Shown: piece by piece, positions 18,237 through 27,449 of the stretch
Layout: the number at the start of each line of letters is the position of its first letter
How positions within the stretch are numbered: position 1 is the stretch's first letter
DNA from: Limnohabitans sp. MMS-10A-178
Lineage (GTDB): Bacteria > Pseudomonadota > Gammaproteobacteria > Burkholderiales > Burkholderiaceae_C
DNA: 64,000 bases
Assembly: GCF_003063375.1 (NCBI RefSeq)
Contig: NZ_NERY01000003.1
Span: forward strand, 1 to 64,000
Direction of reading: 5' to 3'
Program-made: the position numbers and the translations under genes
The notes under the pieces: generated by a model
What the model saw: only the letters and a program-made list of their open reading frames with translations
What the model was told of the DNA's origin: nothing
The model's database searches: none

Positions 18237-19417
18237 ATCGTGAACTCGCCAAACTGATTACAGGGCAGATTTTTTTGCATGCCTGTATGACGGGCATGCG
18301 TTTGGCCACGCCACTTTTGGCGCTGCAGCAGGGTTACAGCACCATGGCGGTGGGTGTTTTGCTGGCGCTGTTTTCTGTCACGCAAGTATTCATGGCCATT
18401 CCAGCTGGCCGATTCACAGACCGACATGGTTTGAAGCCGCCCGTAAAAATCAGTGTGGTCATGGCTTGTGTTGGCGCAGGACTGGCCGCTGTATGGCCCA
18501 CATTCCCAGTATTGTGCTTTGCAGCACTCGCCACAGGTGGCGCTACCGGCGTCGCTGTCATTGCGCTTCAACGGCATGTTGGTCGAATGGCTGCGGATGC
18601 CAATCAACTCAAAGAAACATTCAGTTGGTTGGCAATTGGCCCCGCATTTTCTAACTTCATAGGTCCATTTTTTTCGGGATTGATGATTGACCATGCTGGC
18701 GCAATGCCAGCCGATGCCGATGGGTTTCGAGCAACCTTTGTCATGCTGACCCTGTTTCCGCTTTTGGCATGGCTTTGGATTCGCAATATTCAAGAGAAAC
18801 CCATTGCACCGCAATTGCCTGAGCACGTCAATTCGCGCGTTTGGGATTTGTTGCATGAACCCATGATGCGGCGCTTGCTGTTGGTCAATTGGCTACTGGC
18901 TTCTTGCTGGGATGTGCACACTTTTGTGGTGCCAGTTTTAGGACACGAACGCGGGCTCAGTGCATCGGTGGTGGGTACCATTCTGGGATCGTTTGCTGTG
19001 GCTTCGGCCCTGACACGGGTAATCTTGCCCTGGATTGCCAAGCGCCTTGAAGAGTTTCGCTTGCTCACTGGCGCGATGATTGGCACAGGCTTGATCTTTG
19101 CCATTTACCCCTTGGTCGATTCGGCTTTGGCCATGGGCATTTGCTCCGTTTGTTTGGGCGTGGTTTTGGGTGTGGTTCAGCCCATGGTGATGAGCACACT
19201 GCATCAAATTACCCCCGAGCACCGTCAAGGCGAGGCGTTTGGCCTGCGAATCATGACCATCAATGCCTCCAGCGTATTGATGCCTCTGATGTTTGGGGCC
19301 GCAGGAGCGGTGGTAGGTGTCTCATTGATTTTTTGGGTGATGGGCTTGGCGGTGGCCGGCGGTGCCCCTCAAGCGTGGCGTTTGCGCCCTAAGGGCCAAG
19401 CCGCTGAGCACACCTAG
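18233..19417 (+). CDS. Major facilitator superfamily transporter
   Basis: A 394-residue protein with about 12 hydrophobic segments. The loop between segments 2 and 3 carries the MFS motif A variant GRFTDRHGLKPPV. It starts at a GTG that overlaps the rmuC stop (GTGA), so the two genes are probably co-translated. The substrate cannot be inferred; drug or metabolite efflux would be typical. Its TAG stop overlaps the last four bases (CTAG) of the convergent LOG-family gene. Confidence 0.88.
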   Translation: MNRELAKLITGQIFLHACMTGMRLATPLLALQQGYSTMAVGVLLALFSVTQVFMAIPAGRFTDRHGLKPPVKISVVMACVGAGLAAVWPTFPVLCFAALATGGATGVAVIALQRHVGRMAADANQLKETFSWLAIGPAFSNFIGPFFSGLMIDHAGAMPADADGFRATFVMLTLFPLLAWLWIRNIQEKPIAPQLPEHVNSRVWDLLHEPMMRRLLLVNWLLASCWDVHTFVVPVLGHERGLSASVVGTILGSFAVASALTRVILPWIAKRLEEFRLLTGAMIGTGLIFAIYPLVDSALAMGICSVCLGVVLGVVQPMVMSTLHQITPEHRQGEAFGLRIMTINASSVLMPLMFGAAGAVVGVSLIFWVMGLAVAGGAPQAWRLRPKGQAAEHT

Positions 19418-20256
19418 CAAGGCAATAGCTTTTTGACTTCTTGCCATGCTTCTTCAGGTGAGTCGACATATTTGAAGCAATCTAGGTCTTGTTTTGAGAT
19501 GGTGCCAGATTCAAGCATCCATTCAAAGTCGATGAGTTTTTTCCAATAATCTGAGCCATAAAGAAGCACAGGTGTGGCTGTCACTTTGCGTGTTTGCACC
19601 AAGGTCAGAATTTCAAACAATTCATCCAAGGTTCCAAAACCACCAGGAAACGCAATCAGAATTTTTGCACGCATGGCAAAGTGCATTTTTCTGAGCGCGA
19701 AATAATGAAACTGAAAACTCAAGGCCGGCGTGATGAAGGGGTTGGGCGCTTGTTCGTGGGGCAAAGAGATGTTCAAGGCCACAGAAACAGCACCCGCTTC
19801 ATAGGCACCTCGGTTGGCAGCTTCCATGATGCCGGGCCCACCCCCTGTGCAAATGGTCAAGCGCTCGGATGGGCCCAAAGCCTTGCAGCCATGAGAAACC
19901 AATGAAGCCAATTCTCTGGCTGCTTCGTAAAAGTGGGCATTTTGGAGGTCTTGTTGGGCCTGCCGGGTGGCTTCGCTTTGGGGCAGGTCTGGGTGCGCAA
20001 GCCGCACTTTTTCAAGTTGACTTTGCGCTTGCTCAAAGCTTTTGAACCGCGCACTGCCAAACACCACCACCGTGTTGGCAATGCCATGTTCGGTTTGAAT
20101 CAGGTCGGGTTTGAGTAACTCAAGCTGGAATCGAATGCCTCGAGTTTCTGGGCGAACCAAAAACTCTGGGTCTTTGAATGCCAAGCGGTACGCATCGGCA
20201 GTGTCTTCGTTGTTATGAAGGTTTTGAGTAGATTGCATAGGTTCATTGTGAGGCAA
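19414..20256 (-). CDS. LOG-family (TIGR00730) nucleotide phosphoribohydrolase
   Basis: A 280-residue protein with the two hallmark motifs of the lysine decarboxylase-like LOG family, GGGPGIMEAANRGAYEAG and PGGFGTLDELFE. Related enzymes release free bases from nucleoside monophosphates (cytokinin activation in plants; AMP or pyrimidine 5'-nucleotide hydrolysis in bacteria). The protein is longer than plant LOGs, with about 60 extra N-terminal residues, as in many proteobacterial type II members. Starts at the first Met or at the Met seven codons in are both possible. Confidence 0.87.
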   Translation of the reverse strand: MPHNEPMQSTQNLHNNEDTADAYRLAFKDPEFLVRPETRGIRFQLELLKPDLIQTEHGIANTVVVFGSARFKSFEQAQSQLEKVRLAHPDLPQSEATRQAQQDLQNAHFYEAARELASLVSHGCKALGPSERLTICTGGGPGIMEAANRGAYEAGAVSVALNISLPHEQAPNPFITPALSFQFHYFALRKMHFAMRAKILIAFPGGFGTLDELFEILTLVQTRKVTATPVLLYGSDYWKKLIDFEWMLESGTISKQDLDCFKYVDSPEEAWQEVKKLLPC

Positions 20257-20274
20257 TCTGACCTTTTTTCAAGC

Positions 20275-20300
20275 AAAAAAAAGACCTCCGAAGAGGTCTT
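20275..20300 (-). terminator. Rho-independent terminator after efp
   Basis: On the minus strand AAGACCTC / GAGGTCTT forms a stem with a short loop followed by eight T residues. It is 34 bases downstream of the efp stop. Confidence 0.9.
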
Positions 20301-20333
20301 GATGGACTGCGGCCAAGGCCGTAGTTCAAGGTT

Positions 20334-20888
20334 TTAAACACGCTTGCGATACTCGCCTGTGCGCGTGTCAATTTCAATCTTGTCACCTTGATTGACAAAC
20401 AAGGGCACTGGCACTTCAAAGCCGGTGGCAATCTTGGCAGGCTTAAGCACTTTGCCAGAGGTGTCGCCTTTGACGGCGGGCTCAGTCCAAGTAATTTCGC
20501 GCTCGACGCTGGTGGGCAGTTCAACGGAGATGGCCTTGCCGTCGTAGAACACCACTTCAACGGCCATGCCGTCTTCGAGGTAATTCATGGCGTCGCCCAT
20601 GTTTTCTGATTCAACTTCGTATTGGTTGAAATCATTGTCCATGAACACATACATGGGGTCGGCAAAGTAAGAATAGGTGCACTCTTTTTGGTCCAAAATG
20701 ACTTGGTCCATTTTGTCGTCGGCCTTGAACACAGACTCGGTGCCCATATTGCTCAGCAAAGCCTTGAGCTTCATGCGAACAGTGGCAGCGCCGCGGCCGC
20801 CGCGGCTGTATTCCGTGCGCAAAACGATCATGGGGTCTTTGCCTTGCATGATGACGTTACCAACGCGAATTTCTTGTGCTACTTTCAT
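20334..20888 (-). CDS. efp: Elongation factor P (Arg32 type)
   Basis: A 184-residue translation factor that relieves ribosome stalling at polyproline. The loop that reaches the peptidyl-transferase centre reads [10 protein letters not shown], with Arg at position 32 in place of the Lys found in E. coli. Arg32 EF-P proteins are rhamnosylated by EarP, and earP lies 105 bases upstream on the same strand. That Arg32 is seen in the sequence. Rhamnosylation is inferred from the known EarP pathway. A terminator follows the gene. Confidence 0.97.
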   Translation of the reverse strand: MKVAQEIRVGNVIMQGKDPMIVLRTEYSRGGRGAATVRMKLKALLSNMGTESVFKADDKMDQVILDQKECTYSYFADPMYVFMDNDFNQYEVESENMGDAMNYLEDGMAVEVVFYDGKAISVELPTSVEREITWTEPAVKGDTSGKVLKPAKIATGFEVPVPLFVNQGDKIEIDTRTGEYRKRV

Positions 20889-20993
20889 AATGTGTCCAAT
20901 GGTTGTCCCAAGAATTTCATTCTTTGGGGTTGATCCGGTGCAGGATCATTTAAAGAATGGGCGCAAGCTCAAATTGGCCCAAAGCCCGCAATT

Positions 20994-22091
20994 TTAGCGC
21001 TTTTCTGCCACGAATTGAAGCAGTTGGCTGACCAAATCCATTTGTTGCATCAAACGCGCCCTGGCACCGGCGGCGCAGGCATGCCAAGCAGGCAGGTCTA
21101 TTTGGGGCAAAGGCTCTTGCGAGAGGCCGTTCCAGCGCAGGTGAAAGCGCCGAAGGCTTTCTGGCGCACAAAGCCAGTCTAAAAAAGCATTCAATTTAGG
21201 ACCATGAGCACCATCGTCTTGGGGGTAGATTTGCCAGACAAAGGCTTTGCCCGCCCAAAGGGCCCTCACCAAGGAGTCTTCACCGCGTACAAAATTCAAA
21301 TCGTTTGACGCCAAAACACGGTCGAACTCAGTTTGAGGCACTGGGGGCATGTAATGAAAATGGGGCCGATCCAAGTGCGCAGGCCACTGTTGCAACGCAT
21401 GCTCAAAAGCCAATGCGCCACGTCCGTGCGCCACCTGCCATTGATGCCCCGAGGTGTTCAAAGATGCCAGTTGCATGGCTTCTGTCAGAGCTTCTGGTTC
21501 ATAACAAAACAGCGTACTTGTTTGCGGGTAGGGCTTTGACTTGACGGTTTCCGAGCCTGGTGATCCCCTTGATTGAAGTTCTTCTTGAACCCAGGGCTCT
21601 CTGATCAAGCCCCCTGTTTTGTGAGTGAAGCCCGGATAAAAAAACCATTTGGTACGGCCTTTAAGCGGGCCGCTCATGACGGGGGAGGGCAGTCGGTGGC
21701 TTCTTTCCACGTAAGACTCTGCGCTGAGATATTCCAGGTTCAACCAGACTGGGTGTGAAGCGTTTGAGTTATGGTGAGCCAATTGGGCCCAAGTTAAGAA
21801 ATGCTCGGGCAACTCGCAGCCAAAGGCTTCAACCCAAACGTCTGATGCCACATCTTGCGGCTGAAGAGGCGCAGCCCATGGCCTGACCACCACCTGCCCA
21901 GTGGGGGTGGCATAAAGGGCGGATCCTTTTGAATTGGCCTTGGCCTCGGGCGCCATCCAAGCCAGTGCAGTGGCATCGTCTACCCACAGGCGAACTTGGT
22001 GCCCGCGCTGGGCCAAGTTGGCACTCAGGCGCCAACAGACCCCCAAATCTCCGTGGTTGTCGATGACGCGGCAAAAAATGTCCCATAGCAT
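20994..22091 (-). CDS. earP: EF-P arginine rhamnosyltransferase EarP
   Basis: A 365-residue GT-B glycosyltransferase (formerly DUF2331) that transfers rhamnose from dTDP-rhamnose to Arg32 of EF-P. The opening [20 protein letters not shown] contains the conserved Asp and Asn-His-Gly-Asp of the active site. Further motifs are [22 protein letters not shown], and [26 protein letters not shown], in which Arg-Gly-Glu-Asp-Ser contacts the nucleotide sugar. I chose the ATG at 22091; the much longer open frame upstream runs into uvrC on the opposite strand. It is divergent from uvrC across 39 bases. Confidence 0.95.
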   Translation of the reverse strand: MLWDIFCRVIDNHGDLGVCWRLSANLAQRGHQVRLWVDDATALAWMAPEAKANSKGSALYATPTGQVVVRPWAAPLQPQDVASDVWVEAFGCELPEHFLTWAQLAHHNSNASHPVWLNLEYLSAESYVERSHRLPSPVMSGPLKGRTKWFFYPGFTHKTGGLIREPWVQEELQSRGSPGSETVKSKPYPQTSTLFCYEPEALTEAMQLASLNTSGHQWQVAHGRGALAFEHALQQWPAHLDRPHFHYMPPVPQTEFDRVLASNDLNFVRGEDSLVRALWAGKAFVWQIYPQDDGAHGPKLNAFLDWLCAPESLRRFHLRWNGLSQEPLPQIDLPAWHACAAGARARLMQQMDLVSQLLQFVAEKR

Positions 22092-22130
22092 GCGCGATAT
22101 TGTCGCCCGCTTCGAGACACAATAGCGCCC

Positions 22131-24113
22131 ATGTCGAGTGTTCATCCAGAATCTTTGTTGGCCGAGGTGGCCGCACTTCCGAGTTTGCCGGGGGTCTACC
22201 GCTATTTTGATGAGCAAGACCAGGTTTTGTATGTGGGCAAGGCCCGCAATTTGAAAAAACGCGTGAGCAGTTATTTTCAAAAAGACCATGGTGGCACCCG
22301 AATTGGTCACATGGTGAGCAAGATCCGGCGAATGCAAACAACCGTTGTGCGGTCTGAGGCGGAAGCCTTGCTGCTGGAAAACAATTTGATCAAAACATTG
22401 AGCCCCAAGTTCAATATTTTGTTTCGCGATGACAAAAGCTACCCCTACCTCAAGGTGTCTGGAACGGGCACGGTGCGCCAAGACTTGCGCGCTACCCCTT
22501 CCAACAATGAAGTTAAAGCGGAGGTCAAAGCGGGGGTCAAAGCTGAGGACTATTCAAGGATTGCCTACTACCGTGGCGGCGTGGAAAAAAAGCACCGTTA
22601 CTTTGGTCCTTACCCCAGTGCTTGGGCGGTGAAGGAAACCATTCAGCTCTTGCAAAAAGTGTTCAGGCTTCGCACCTGCGAAGACACTGTTTTTTCAAAC
22701 CGAACGCGGCCTTGTTTGTTGTACCAAATCAAGCGCTGTTCGGGTCCGTGCGTGGGTGTGATTTCAGAGGCGCAATACGCGCAAGATGTGGCGCAGGCAG
22801 AGGCTTTTTTGCGCGGTGAAACCCAAGCAGTTTTAAAGGCCATGGAGTCGCGCATGATGACGCATGCCGACAAGCTTGAATTTGAATTGGCCGCAGAGGT
22901 TCGCAATCAAATGACGGCCTTGTCGCGCGTGCTGCATCAGCAGTCGGTCGATACTGTGACGGACACCGATGTCGATATATTGGCCGTGAAGGTTCAGGGG
23001 GGCCGAGCTTGCGTCAATTTGGCCATGGTGCGAGGTGGCCGCCATTTGGGCGATCGGCCTTATTTTCCCTCGCATGTGGAAGACGGCCATGCCATGCTCA
23101 ACCAAGCCCTCGAAGATGACGTGAGCACCGATGCCATCACTTTGGAAGTGAAAATATTGGAAGCCTTCATTGCGCAGCACTACCTCAACATCCCTGTGCC
23201 CCCGGCTCTCATCACGAGTGAGAAGATCGATGCCAAGGTGCTTGAAGCCATAGCCTCACAGTCTGGTATCAAAGTAAATGCTGTCCACAACCCGCGCGAA
23301 CAAAGAAGAGCCTGGTTAGAGATGGCAGAAAAAAATGCAGCCATTCAATTGGCGCGATTGTTGGCAGAAGAGGGCTCGCAACAAGCCCGCACCCGAGCGC
23401 TGGTGGATGCACTCGATTTGGCGCCCGACGACATCGATGCTTTGCGCATGGAATGCTTTGACATTTCACACACCTCCGGTGAGGCCACGCAAGCTTCGTG
23501 CGTGGTTTTTCAAAACCACAAAATGCAAAACAGCGAATATCGGCGTTACAAAATTGAAGGCATTACCCCAGGCGATGATTACGCGGCCATGCGCCAGGTT
23601 TTGATGCGGCGCTACGGCAAGGTGGCCGAGGCCATCAAATCGGGCGAAGTCGATCTGAAGTTGAGAATGCCCGATGTGGTGCTGATTGATGGCGGCAAAG
23701 GACAGGTGTCTATGGCCAAAGAGGTTTTTGAAACCTTGGGTCTCGACTTGTCTTTGATTGTGGGCGTTGAAAAGGGCGAGGGCCGCAAGGTGGGCCTTGA
23801 AGAGTTGGTTTTTGCAGATGGCCGCGACAAGATCTATTTGGGCAAAGACTCTGCCGCTCTCATGCTGGTAGCCCAAATTCGAGACGAAGCTCACCGATTT
23901 GCCATCACGGGCATGCGCGCGCAACGCGCCAAAGTGCGGGTAGGCGGTGGTCGCTTAGAAGAAATATCGGGCATTGGGCCCAGAAAGCGAGCCAAATTGT
24001 TGCAGCGCTTTGGCGGTGTGCGCGGGGTGGAAGATGCCAGTGTTGAAGATTTGATGTCGGTCGATGGAATTTCTAAAGAGCTTGCAGAAAGTATCTACCA
24101 AGCGCTTCACTAG
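22131..24113 (+). CDS. uvrC: Excinuclease ABC subunit C
   Basis: A 660-residue nucleotide excision repair nuclease that cuts on both sides of a UvrB-marked lesion. The order is a GIY-YIG domain ([21 protein letters not shown]), a Cys-containing region ([13 protein letters not shown]), a UVR segment, an RNase H-like nuclease ([29 protein letters not shown]) and C-terminal helix-hairpin-helix repeats ending in YQALH. Between YLKVSG and RIAYYRGG there is an unusual insertion of about 27 residues containing VKA repeats encoded by 12-base units. Otherwise length and motifs are normal. Confidence 0.96.
   Translation: MSSVHPESLLAEVAALPSLPGVYRYFDEQDQVLYVGKARNLKKRVSSYFQKDHGGTRIGHMVSKIRRMQTTVVRSEAEALLLENNLIKTLSPKFNILFRDDKSYPYLKVSGTGTVRQDLRATPSNNEVKAEVKAGVKAEDYSRIAYYRGGVEKKHRYFGPYPSAWAVKETIQLLQKVFRLRTCEDTVFSNRTRPCLLYQIKRCSGPCVGVISEAQYAQDVAQAEAFLRGETQAVLKAMESRMMTHADKLEFELAAEVRNQMTALSRVLHQQSVDTVTDTDVDILAVKVQGGRACVNLAMVRGGRHLGDRPYFPSHVEDGHAMLNQALEDDVSTDAITLEVKILEAFIAQHYLNIPVPPALITSEKIDAKVLEAIASQSGIKVNAVHNPREQRRAWLEMAEKNAAIQLARLLAEEGSQQARTRALVDALDLAPDDIDALRMECFDISHTSGEATQASCVVFQNHKMQNSEYRRYKIEGITPGDDYAAMRQVLMRRYGKVAEAIKSGEVDLKLRMPDVVLIDGGKGQVSMAKEVFETLGLDLSLIVGVEKGEGRKVGLEELVFADGRDKIYLGKDSAALMLVAQIRDEAHRFAITGMRAQRAKVRVGGGRLEEISGIGPRKRAKLLQRFGGVRGVEDASVEDLMSVDGISKELAESIYQALH
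22512..22547 (+). repeat. 12-bp in-frame tandem repeat in uvrC
   Basis: Three consecutive 12-base units (GTTAAAGCGGAG, GTCAAAGCGGGG, GTCAAAGCTGAG) encode [12 protein letters not shown] at residues 128-139, inside an insertion in the N-terminal half of UvrC. Confidence 0.88.
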
Positions 24114-24167
24114 GGCTTCATGCCCCATGTCAGCAAAGTGACTTGAAGGCATGACACAATACGAGCC

Positions 24168-24734
24168 ATGTTTTTCACCATTCCCACCATCATGACTTGG
24201 ACGCGCATCGTCGCGATTCCCTTCATTGTGTGGGTGTTCTACTCCGACCTGCCACTCGAGACACGAAACTTTTTGGCAACCACCATGTTTGTGGTGTTTG
24301 CCATCACCGATTGGTTAGACGGCTATTTGGCTCGCAAGCTCAATCAAACCTCTTCCTTTGGTGCATTTTTAGACCCCGTTGCCGACAAGTTCTTGGTTTG
24401 CGCGGCATTGCTCATGCTGGTCCATTTGCACAGAGTGCATGTGTTGGTGGCCCTGATCATCATTGGCCGTGAAATTGCCATTTCTGCATTGCGCGAATGG
24501 ATGGCCCAAATTGGGGCCAGTAAAAGTGTTGCGGTTCATTTTGTGGGCAAGCTCAAGACCACGGTTCAAATGGTGGCCATTCCATTCTTGCTTTACAACG
24601 GCCAACTTTTTGGCGTGATCGACACGCATTTGTGGGGCACTGGCCTCATTTGGATTGCCTCCATCTTGACCATTTGGTCCATGATTTATTACATGCAAAA
24701 GGCCCTGCCTGAAATTCGCGCGCGAGTGAAATGA
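24168..24734 (+). CDS. pgsA: CDP-diacylglycerol-glycerol-3-phosphate 3-phosphatidyltransferase
   Basis: A 188-residue inner-membrane enzyme that makes phosphatidylglycerol phosphate, the first committed step to phosphatidylglycerol and cardiolipin. The CDP-alcohol phosphotransferase signature is complete: DWLDGYLARKLNQTSSFGAF followed by LDPVADK, giving the D-G-x2-A-R-x8-G-x3-D-x3-D pattern. Four or so membrane segments are visible and the length is normal. It follows uvrC after a 54-base gap, as often seen in proteobacteria, and overlaps the EamA gene by ATGA. Confidence 0.96.
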   Translation: MFFTIPTIMTWTRIVAIPFIVWVFYSDLPLETRNFLATTMFVVFAITDWLDGYLARKLNQTSSFGAFLDPVADKFLVCAALLMLVHLHRVHVLVALIIIGREIAISALREWMAQIGASKSVAVHFVGKLKTTVQMVAIPFLLYNGQLFGVIDTHLWGTGLIWIASILTIWSMIYYMQKALPEIRARVK

Positions 24735-25633
24735 GTCACCCAAGTTCATCTGATGCTTGGGTGCGGGCCATGCCAGCAGTGTTTGTGCTCATCTGGAGCA
24801 CTGGTTTCATTGTTGCGCGATATGGCATGCCAAACGCACCGCCTTTTTCCTTTCTCTGGTACCGGTATGCCTTGTCCATTGCTTGTTTTCTCATTTGGAT
24901 TCGTTTTGCGGGCGTTCGTTGGCCCCAAAGCCGATCGGAATGGTTTCACTTGTCAATCACAGGCATCCTCATGCACGCAGGTTATTTGGGCGGTGTTTGG
25001 GCGGCAGTCAAGGCAGGGATGGGCTCTGGCTTGTCAGCCCTCATCGTGGGTCTGCAGCCAGTTTTGACGGCCATTTGGCTGTCGTCCAGCAGCAATGCCA
25101 CAGAAAACCGAGTCACGCAGCGCCAATGGATGGGTTTGGTGTTGGGTTTTTGTGGCTTGCTGTTGGTGGTCTGGCACAAATTCACGCAGGGCACCGCGCT
25201 CGATCACGTCACACTTTTAAATTTGAGTTTTGCCGTCATGGCGCTTTTGTCCATTACCTTGGGCACGCTGTATCAAAAAAAGTTCGTCAAGCCCTGCGAT
25301 GTGAGAACAGCCAATACAACGCAATTGATAGCAGCTTTGCTGGTCACCACGCCCATTGCATGGCTTGAAACGGAGTCGGTGCAATGGAACTTTGAAAGCA
25401 TGGGTGCCATGGCTTGGTCTGTATTAGGATTGACGCTGGGCGGCAGCTCGCTTTTGTACATGCTGATTCAAAAGGGCGCGGCTGCCAGCGTAACCAGTTT
25501 GATGTATTTGGTGCCGCCGTGCACCGCGCTGCTGGCCTGGTTCTTGTTTGATGAACCGATCACGGCCGTCACTTTGGCGGGCATCGCCCTCACAGCATGG
25601 GGTGTGAGCTGGGTGCTCAGACCTGCTAAATGA
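24731..25633 (+). CDS. EamA/DMT-family transporter
   Basis: A 300-residue protein with ten hydrophobic segments in two EamA repeats. Marks are WSTGFIVARYGMPNAPPFSFLWYRYA in the first and LMYLVPPCTALLAWFLFDEPIT in the second. Such proteins export amino acids or metabolites, and the substrate is unknown. The start overlaps the pgsA stop by ATGA, so it is probably translated from the same message. Confidence 0.87.
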   Translation: MSHPSSSDAWVRAMPAVFVLIWSTGFIVARYGMPNAPPFSFLWYRYALSIACFLIWIRFAGVRWPQSRSEWFHLSITGILMHAGYLGGVWAAVKAGMGSGLSALIVGLQPVLTAIWLSSSSNATENRVTQRQWMGLVLGFCGLLLVVWHKFTQGTALDHVTLLNLSFAVMALLSITLGTLYQKKFVKPCDVRTANTTQLIAALLVTTPIAWLETESVQWNFESMGAMAWSVLGLTLGGSSLLYMLIQKGAAASVTSLMYLVPPCTALLAWFLFDEPITAVTLAGIALTAWGVSWVLRPAK

Positions 25634-25649
25634 ATTGAAGGAGAAAAAG

Positions 25650-26735
25650 ATGAGTCAAAAACGCATTGCAGTAATTGCCGGAGACGGTATTGGCAAAGAA
25701 GTCATGCCAGAGGGCTTGCGCGTCATGGAGGCAGCCGCATCCAAATTCAATCTTGATTTGAAATTTGATCACTTTGACTTTTCAAGTTGGGACTACTTTG
25801 AAAAGCACGGTCAAATGTTGCCCGACAATTGGAAAGACCAAATTGGCGGACACGATGCCATCTACTTTGGTGCAGTGGGTTGGCCCGACAAAATTGCCGA
25901 TCACGTGTCCTTGTGGGGATCCTTGTTGATGTTCCGCCGCGAGTTCGATCAATACATCAATTTGCGCCCCGCCAGACTCATGCCAGGCATCATTGCGCCA
26001 GTGGTTCGAAAAGATGGTTCGCCTAGACAGCCTGGTGAAATTGACATGTACATTGTTCGGGAAAACACCGAGGGCGAATACTCCAGCATTGGCGGCCGCA
26101 TGTACCAAGGTACCGATCGCGAAATTGTGATGCAAGAGACAGTGATGTCACGCATTGGCGTCGATCGTGTTTTGAAATTTGCCTTTGAGTTGGCCCAGTC
26201 GCGACCCAAAAAACATTTAACCAGTGCCACCAAATCTAACGGCATTGCCATCACCATGCCTTATTGGGATGAGCGCGTTGTTGAGATGGCCAAGAATTAT
26301 CCAGGCATTCAGCTTGACAAGTTTCACATCGACATATTGACGGCGCATTTTGTGCAACGCCCCGACTTTTTTGACGTGGTGGTGGCCAGCAACTTGTTTG
26401 GCGATATCTTGAGCGACTTAGGACCGGCTTGTACCGGCACCATTGGTATTGCGCCCAGTGCCAACCTCAATCCCGATAAAAAATATCCTTCATTGTTTGA
26501 GCCCGTGCATGGTTCTGCGCCCGACATTGCAGGCAAGAACATCGCCAACCCCATTGGTCAAATTTGGTGTGGCGCCATGATGTTGGAATTCTTAGGTTGC
26601 AAACCTGCGCACGACGCCGTGTTGGGTGCCATAGAAAAAGTACTAGCACCAAATAGTGGCGCGCCACGGACCCCGGATATTGGGGGTTCTGCTAATACGC
26701 AAGACCTTGGCAAAGCCATTGCGGCAGTTTTATGA
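25650..26735 (+). CDS. Tartrate/D-malate dehydrogenase family (isopropylmalate dehydrogenase fold)
   Basis: A 361-residue NAD-dependent beta-decarboxylating dehydrogenase. It shows AVIAGDGIGKEVMPEGLRVM at the N terminus, the substrate region VRENTEGEYSSIGG, the metal site in NLFGDILSDLGP, and the late EPVHGSAPDIAGK. The early ending FDFSSWDYFEKHGQMLPDNW is typical of the tartrate dehydrogenase/D-malate dehydrogenase branch, not LeuB. It turns tartrate or D-malate into oxaloglycolate or pyruvate. The ATG at 25650 follows an AAGGAG ribosome-binding site by six bases. The gap from the EamA gene is only 16 bases. Confidence 0.9.
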   Translation: MSQKRIAVIAGDGIGKEVMPEGLRVMEAAASKFNLDLKFDHFDFSSWDYFEKHGQMLPDNWKDQIGGHDAIYFGAVGWPDKIADHVSLWGSLLMFRREFDQYINLRPARLMPGIIAPVVRKDGSPRQPGEIDMYIVRENTEGEYSSIGGRMYQGTDREIVMQETVMSRIGVDRVLKFAFELAQSRPKKHLTSATKSNGIAITMPYWDERVVEMAKNYPGIQLDKFHIDILTAHFVQRPDFFDVVVASNLFGDILSDLGPACTGTIGIAPSANLNPDKKYPSLFEPVHGSAPDIAGKNIANPIGQIWCGAMMLEFLGCKPAHDAVLGAIEKVLAPNSGAPRTPDIGGSANTQDLGKAIAAVL

Positions 26736-27005
26736 GAACTTTTGGGATCAAGTTATAGAACTCAAATTATTTTTTCGTCATGCGCCCCGTAGCGATTCAG
26801 TTTAGATCTAGAATTCGTTTCGCTGTGCGGTTTCTAGACTGAAAATCATTTGACAGGCGCAATCTGTCTGTTTAAATTGAAGTCGACAATTGCATAGCGG
26901 AGACAATGTTTTGTCCCAGAAGTTTTTTAAACTTCAAACAAAAATTTTTAACTCTGTTGAGTCACTCGTTTTTTGAGTGAGTTTATTTTTTCGAAAGCTC
27001 TTTGT
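26736..27005. other. AT-rich intergenic leader before HU gene with imperfect inverted repeat
   Basis: A 270-base stretch without a credible ORF. It holds an imperfect inverted repeat around 26803-26843 with core arms TCTAGAA and TTCTAGA, 18 bases apart. Further on are A/T runs and a small hairpin (CACTC / GAGTG) shortly before the HU start. This is probably the HU promoter and leader. I cannot assign a regulator. Confidence 0.5.
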
Positions 27006-27278
27006 ATGAACAAGACCGAATTGATTGAGCACATTGCCAAACAAGCAGATATCTCTAAAGCAGCTGCAGGCCGCGCATTGGAAGCCACCATTGGCGCCGT
27101 TCGCACCACATTGAAAAAGGGCGGCACTGTCGCCTTGGTTGGTTTCGGCACGTTTGCTGTCACCAAGCGCGCTGCTCGCACTGGCCGCAATCCACGCACT
27201 GGCGCTGCCATCAAAATTAAATCTGCCAAGGTGCCTAAGTTCCGTCCAGGCAAGGCCCTCAAAGACGCCTTGAACTGA
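27006..27278 (+). CDS. hupB: HU family DNA-binding protein
   Basis: A 90-residue histone-like protein that bends and compacts DNA as a dimer. The start [19 protein letters not shown], the beta-arm region [21 protein letters not shown] with the DNA-intercalating Pro, and the C-terminal [13 protein letters not shown] are all standard for HU. I chose the ATG at 27006; the in-frame upstream 11 codons lack homology. Only 15 bases separate its stop from tRNA-Val. Confidence 0.96.
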   Translation: MNKTELIEHIAKQADISKAAAGRALEATIGAVRTTLKKGGTVALVGFGTFAVTKRAARTGRNPRTGAAIKIKSAKVPKFRPGKALKDALN

Positions 27279-27293
27279 TCTTTGATTAAGGGG

Positions 27294-27369
27294 GGGTGAT
27301 TAGCTCAGTTGGTAGAGCGGCGCCCTTACAAGGCGTAGGTCGGCGGTTCGACCCCGTCATCACCCACCA
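27294..27369 (+). tRNA. tRNA-Val (anticodon TAC)
   Basis: A 76-nt tRNA with acceptor stem GGGTGAT / ATCACCC, D-loop TAGCTCAGTTGGTAGAGC, anticodon loop CTTACAA and T-loop GGTTCGACCCC. The CCA end is encoded. All stems pair. Confidence 0.98.
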
Positions 27370-27378
27370 CCCCCAAGC

Positions 27379-27405
27379 AAAGGCGAACAGGTTGTTCGCC
27401 TTTTG
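27379..27405 (+). terminator. Rho-independent terminator after tRNA-Val
   Basis: AAGGCGAAC / GTTCGCCTT stem with a short loop and a following T-run. It ends the HU/tRNA-Val transcript and lies 45 bases before the PpiD gene. Confidence 0.85.
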
Positions 27406-27449
27406 TGTTTTTAAGACATTGCCCGCGTTACTTCACAGAGAGTTCTCAC

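Noticed and set aside
20994-22481. Longer EarP frame starting 130 codons upstream
   Set aside because: The extra part is antisense to the uvrC 5' end, and EarP homologues begin near MLWDIFCRV.
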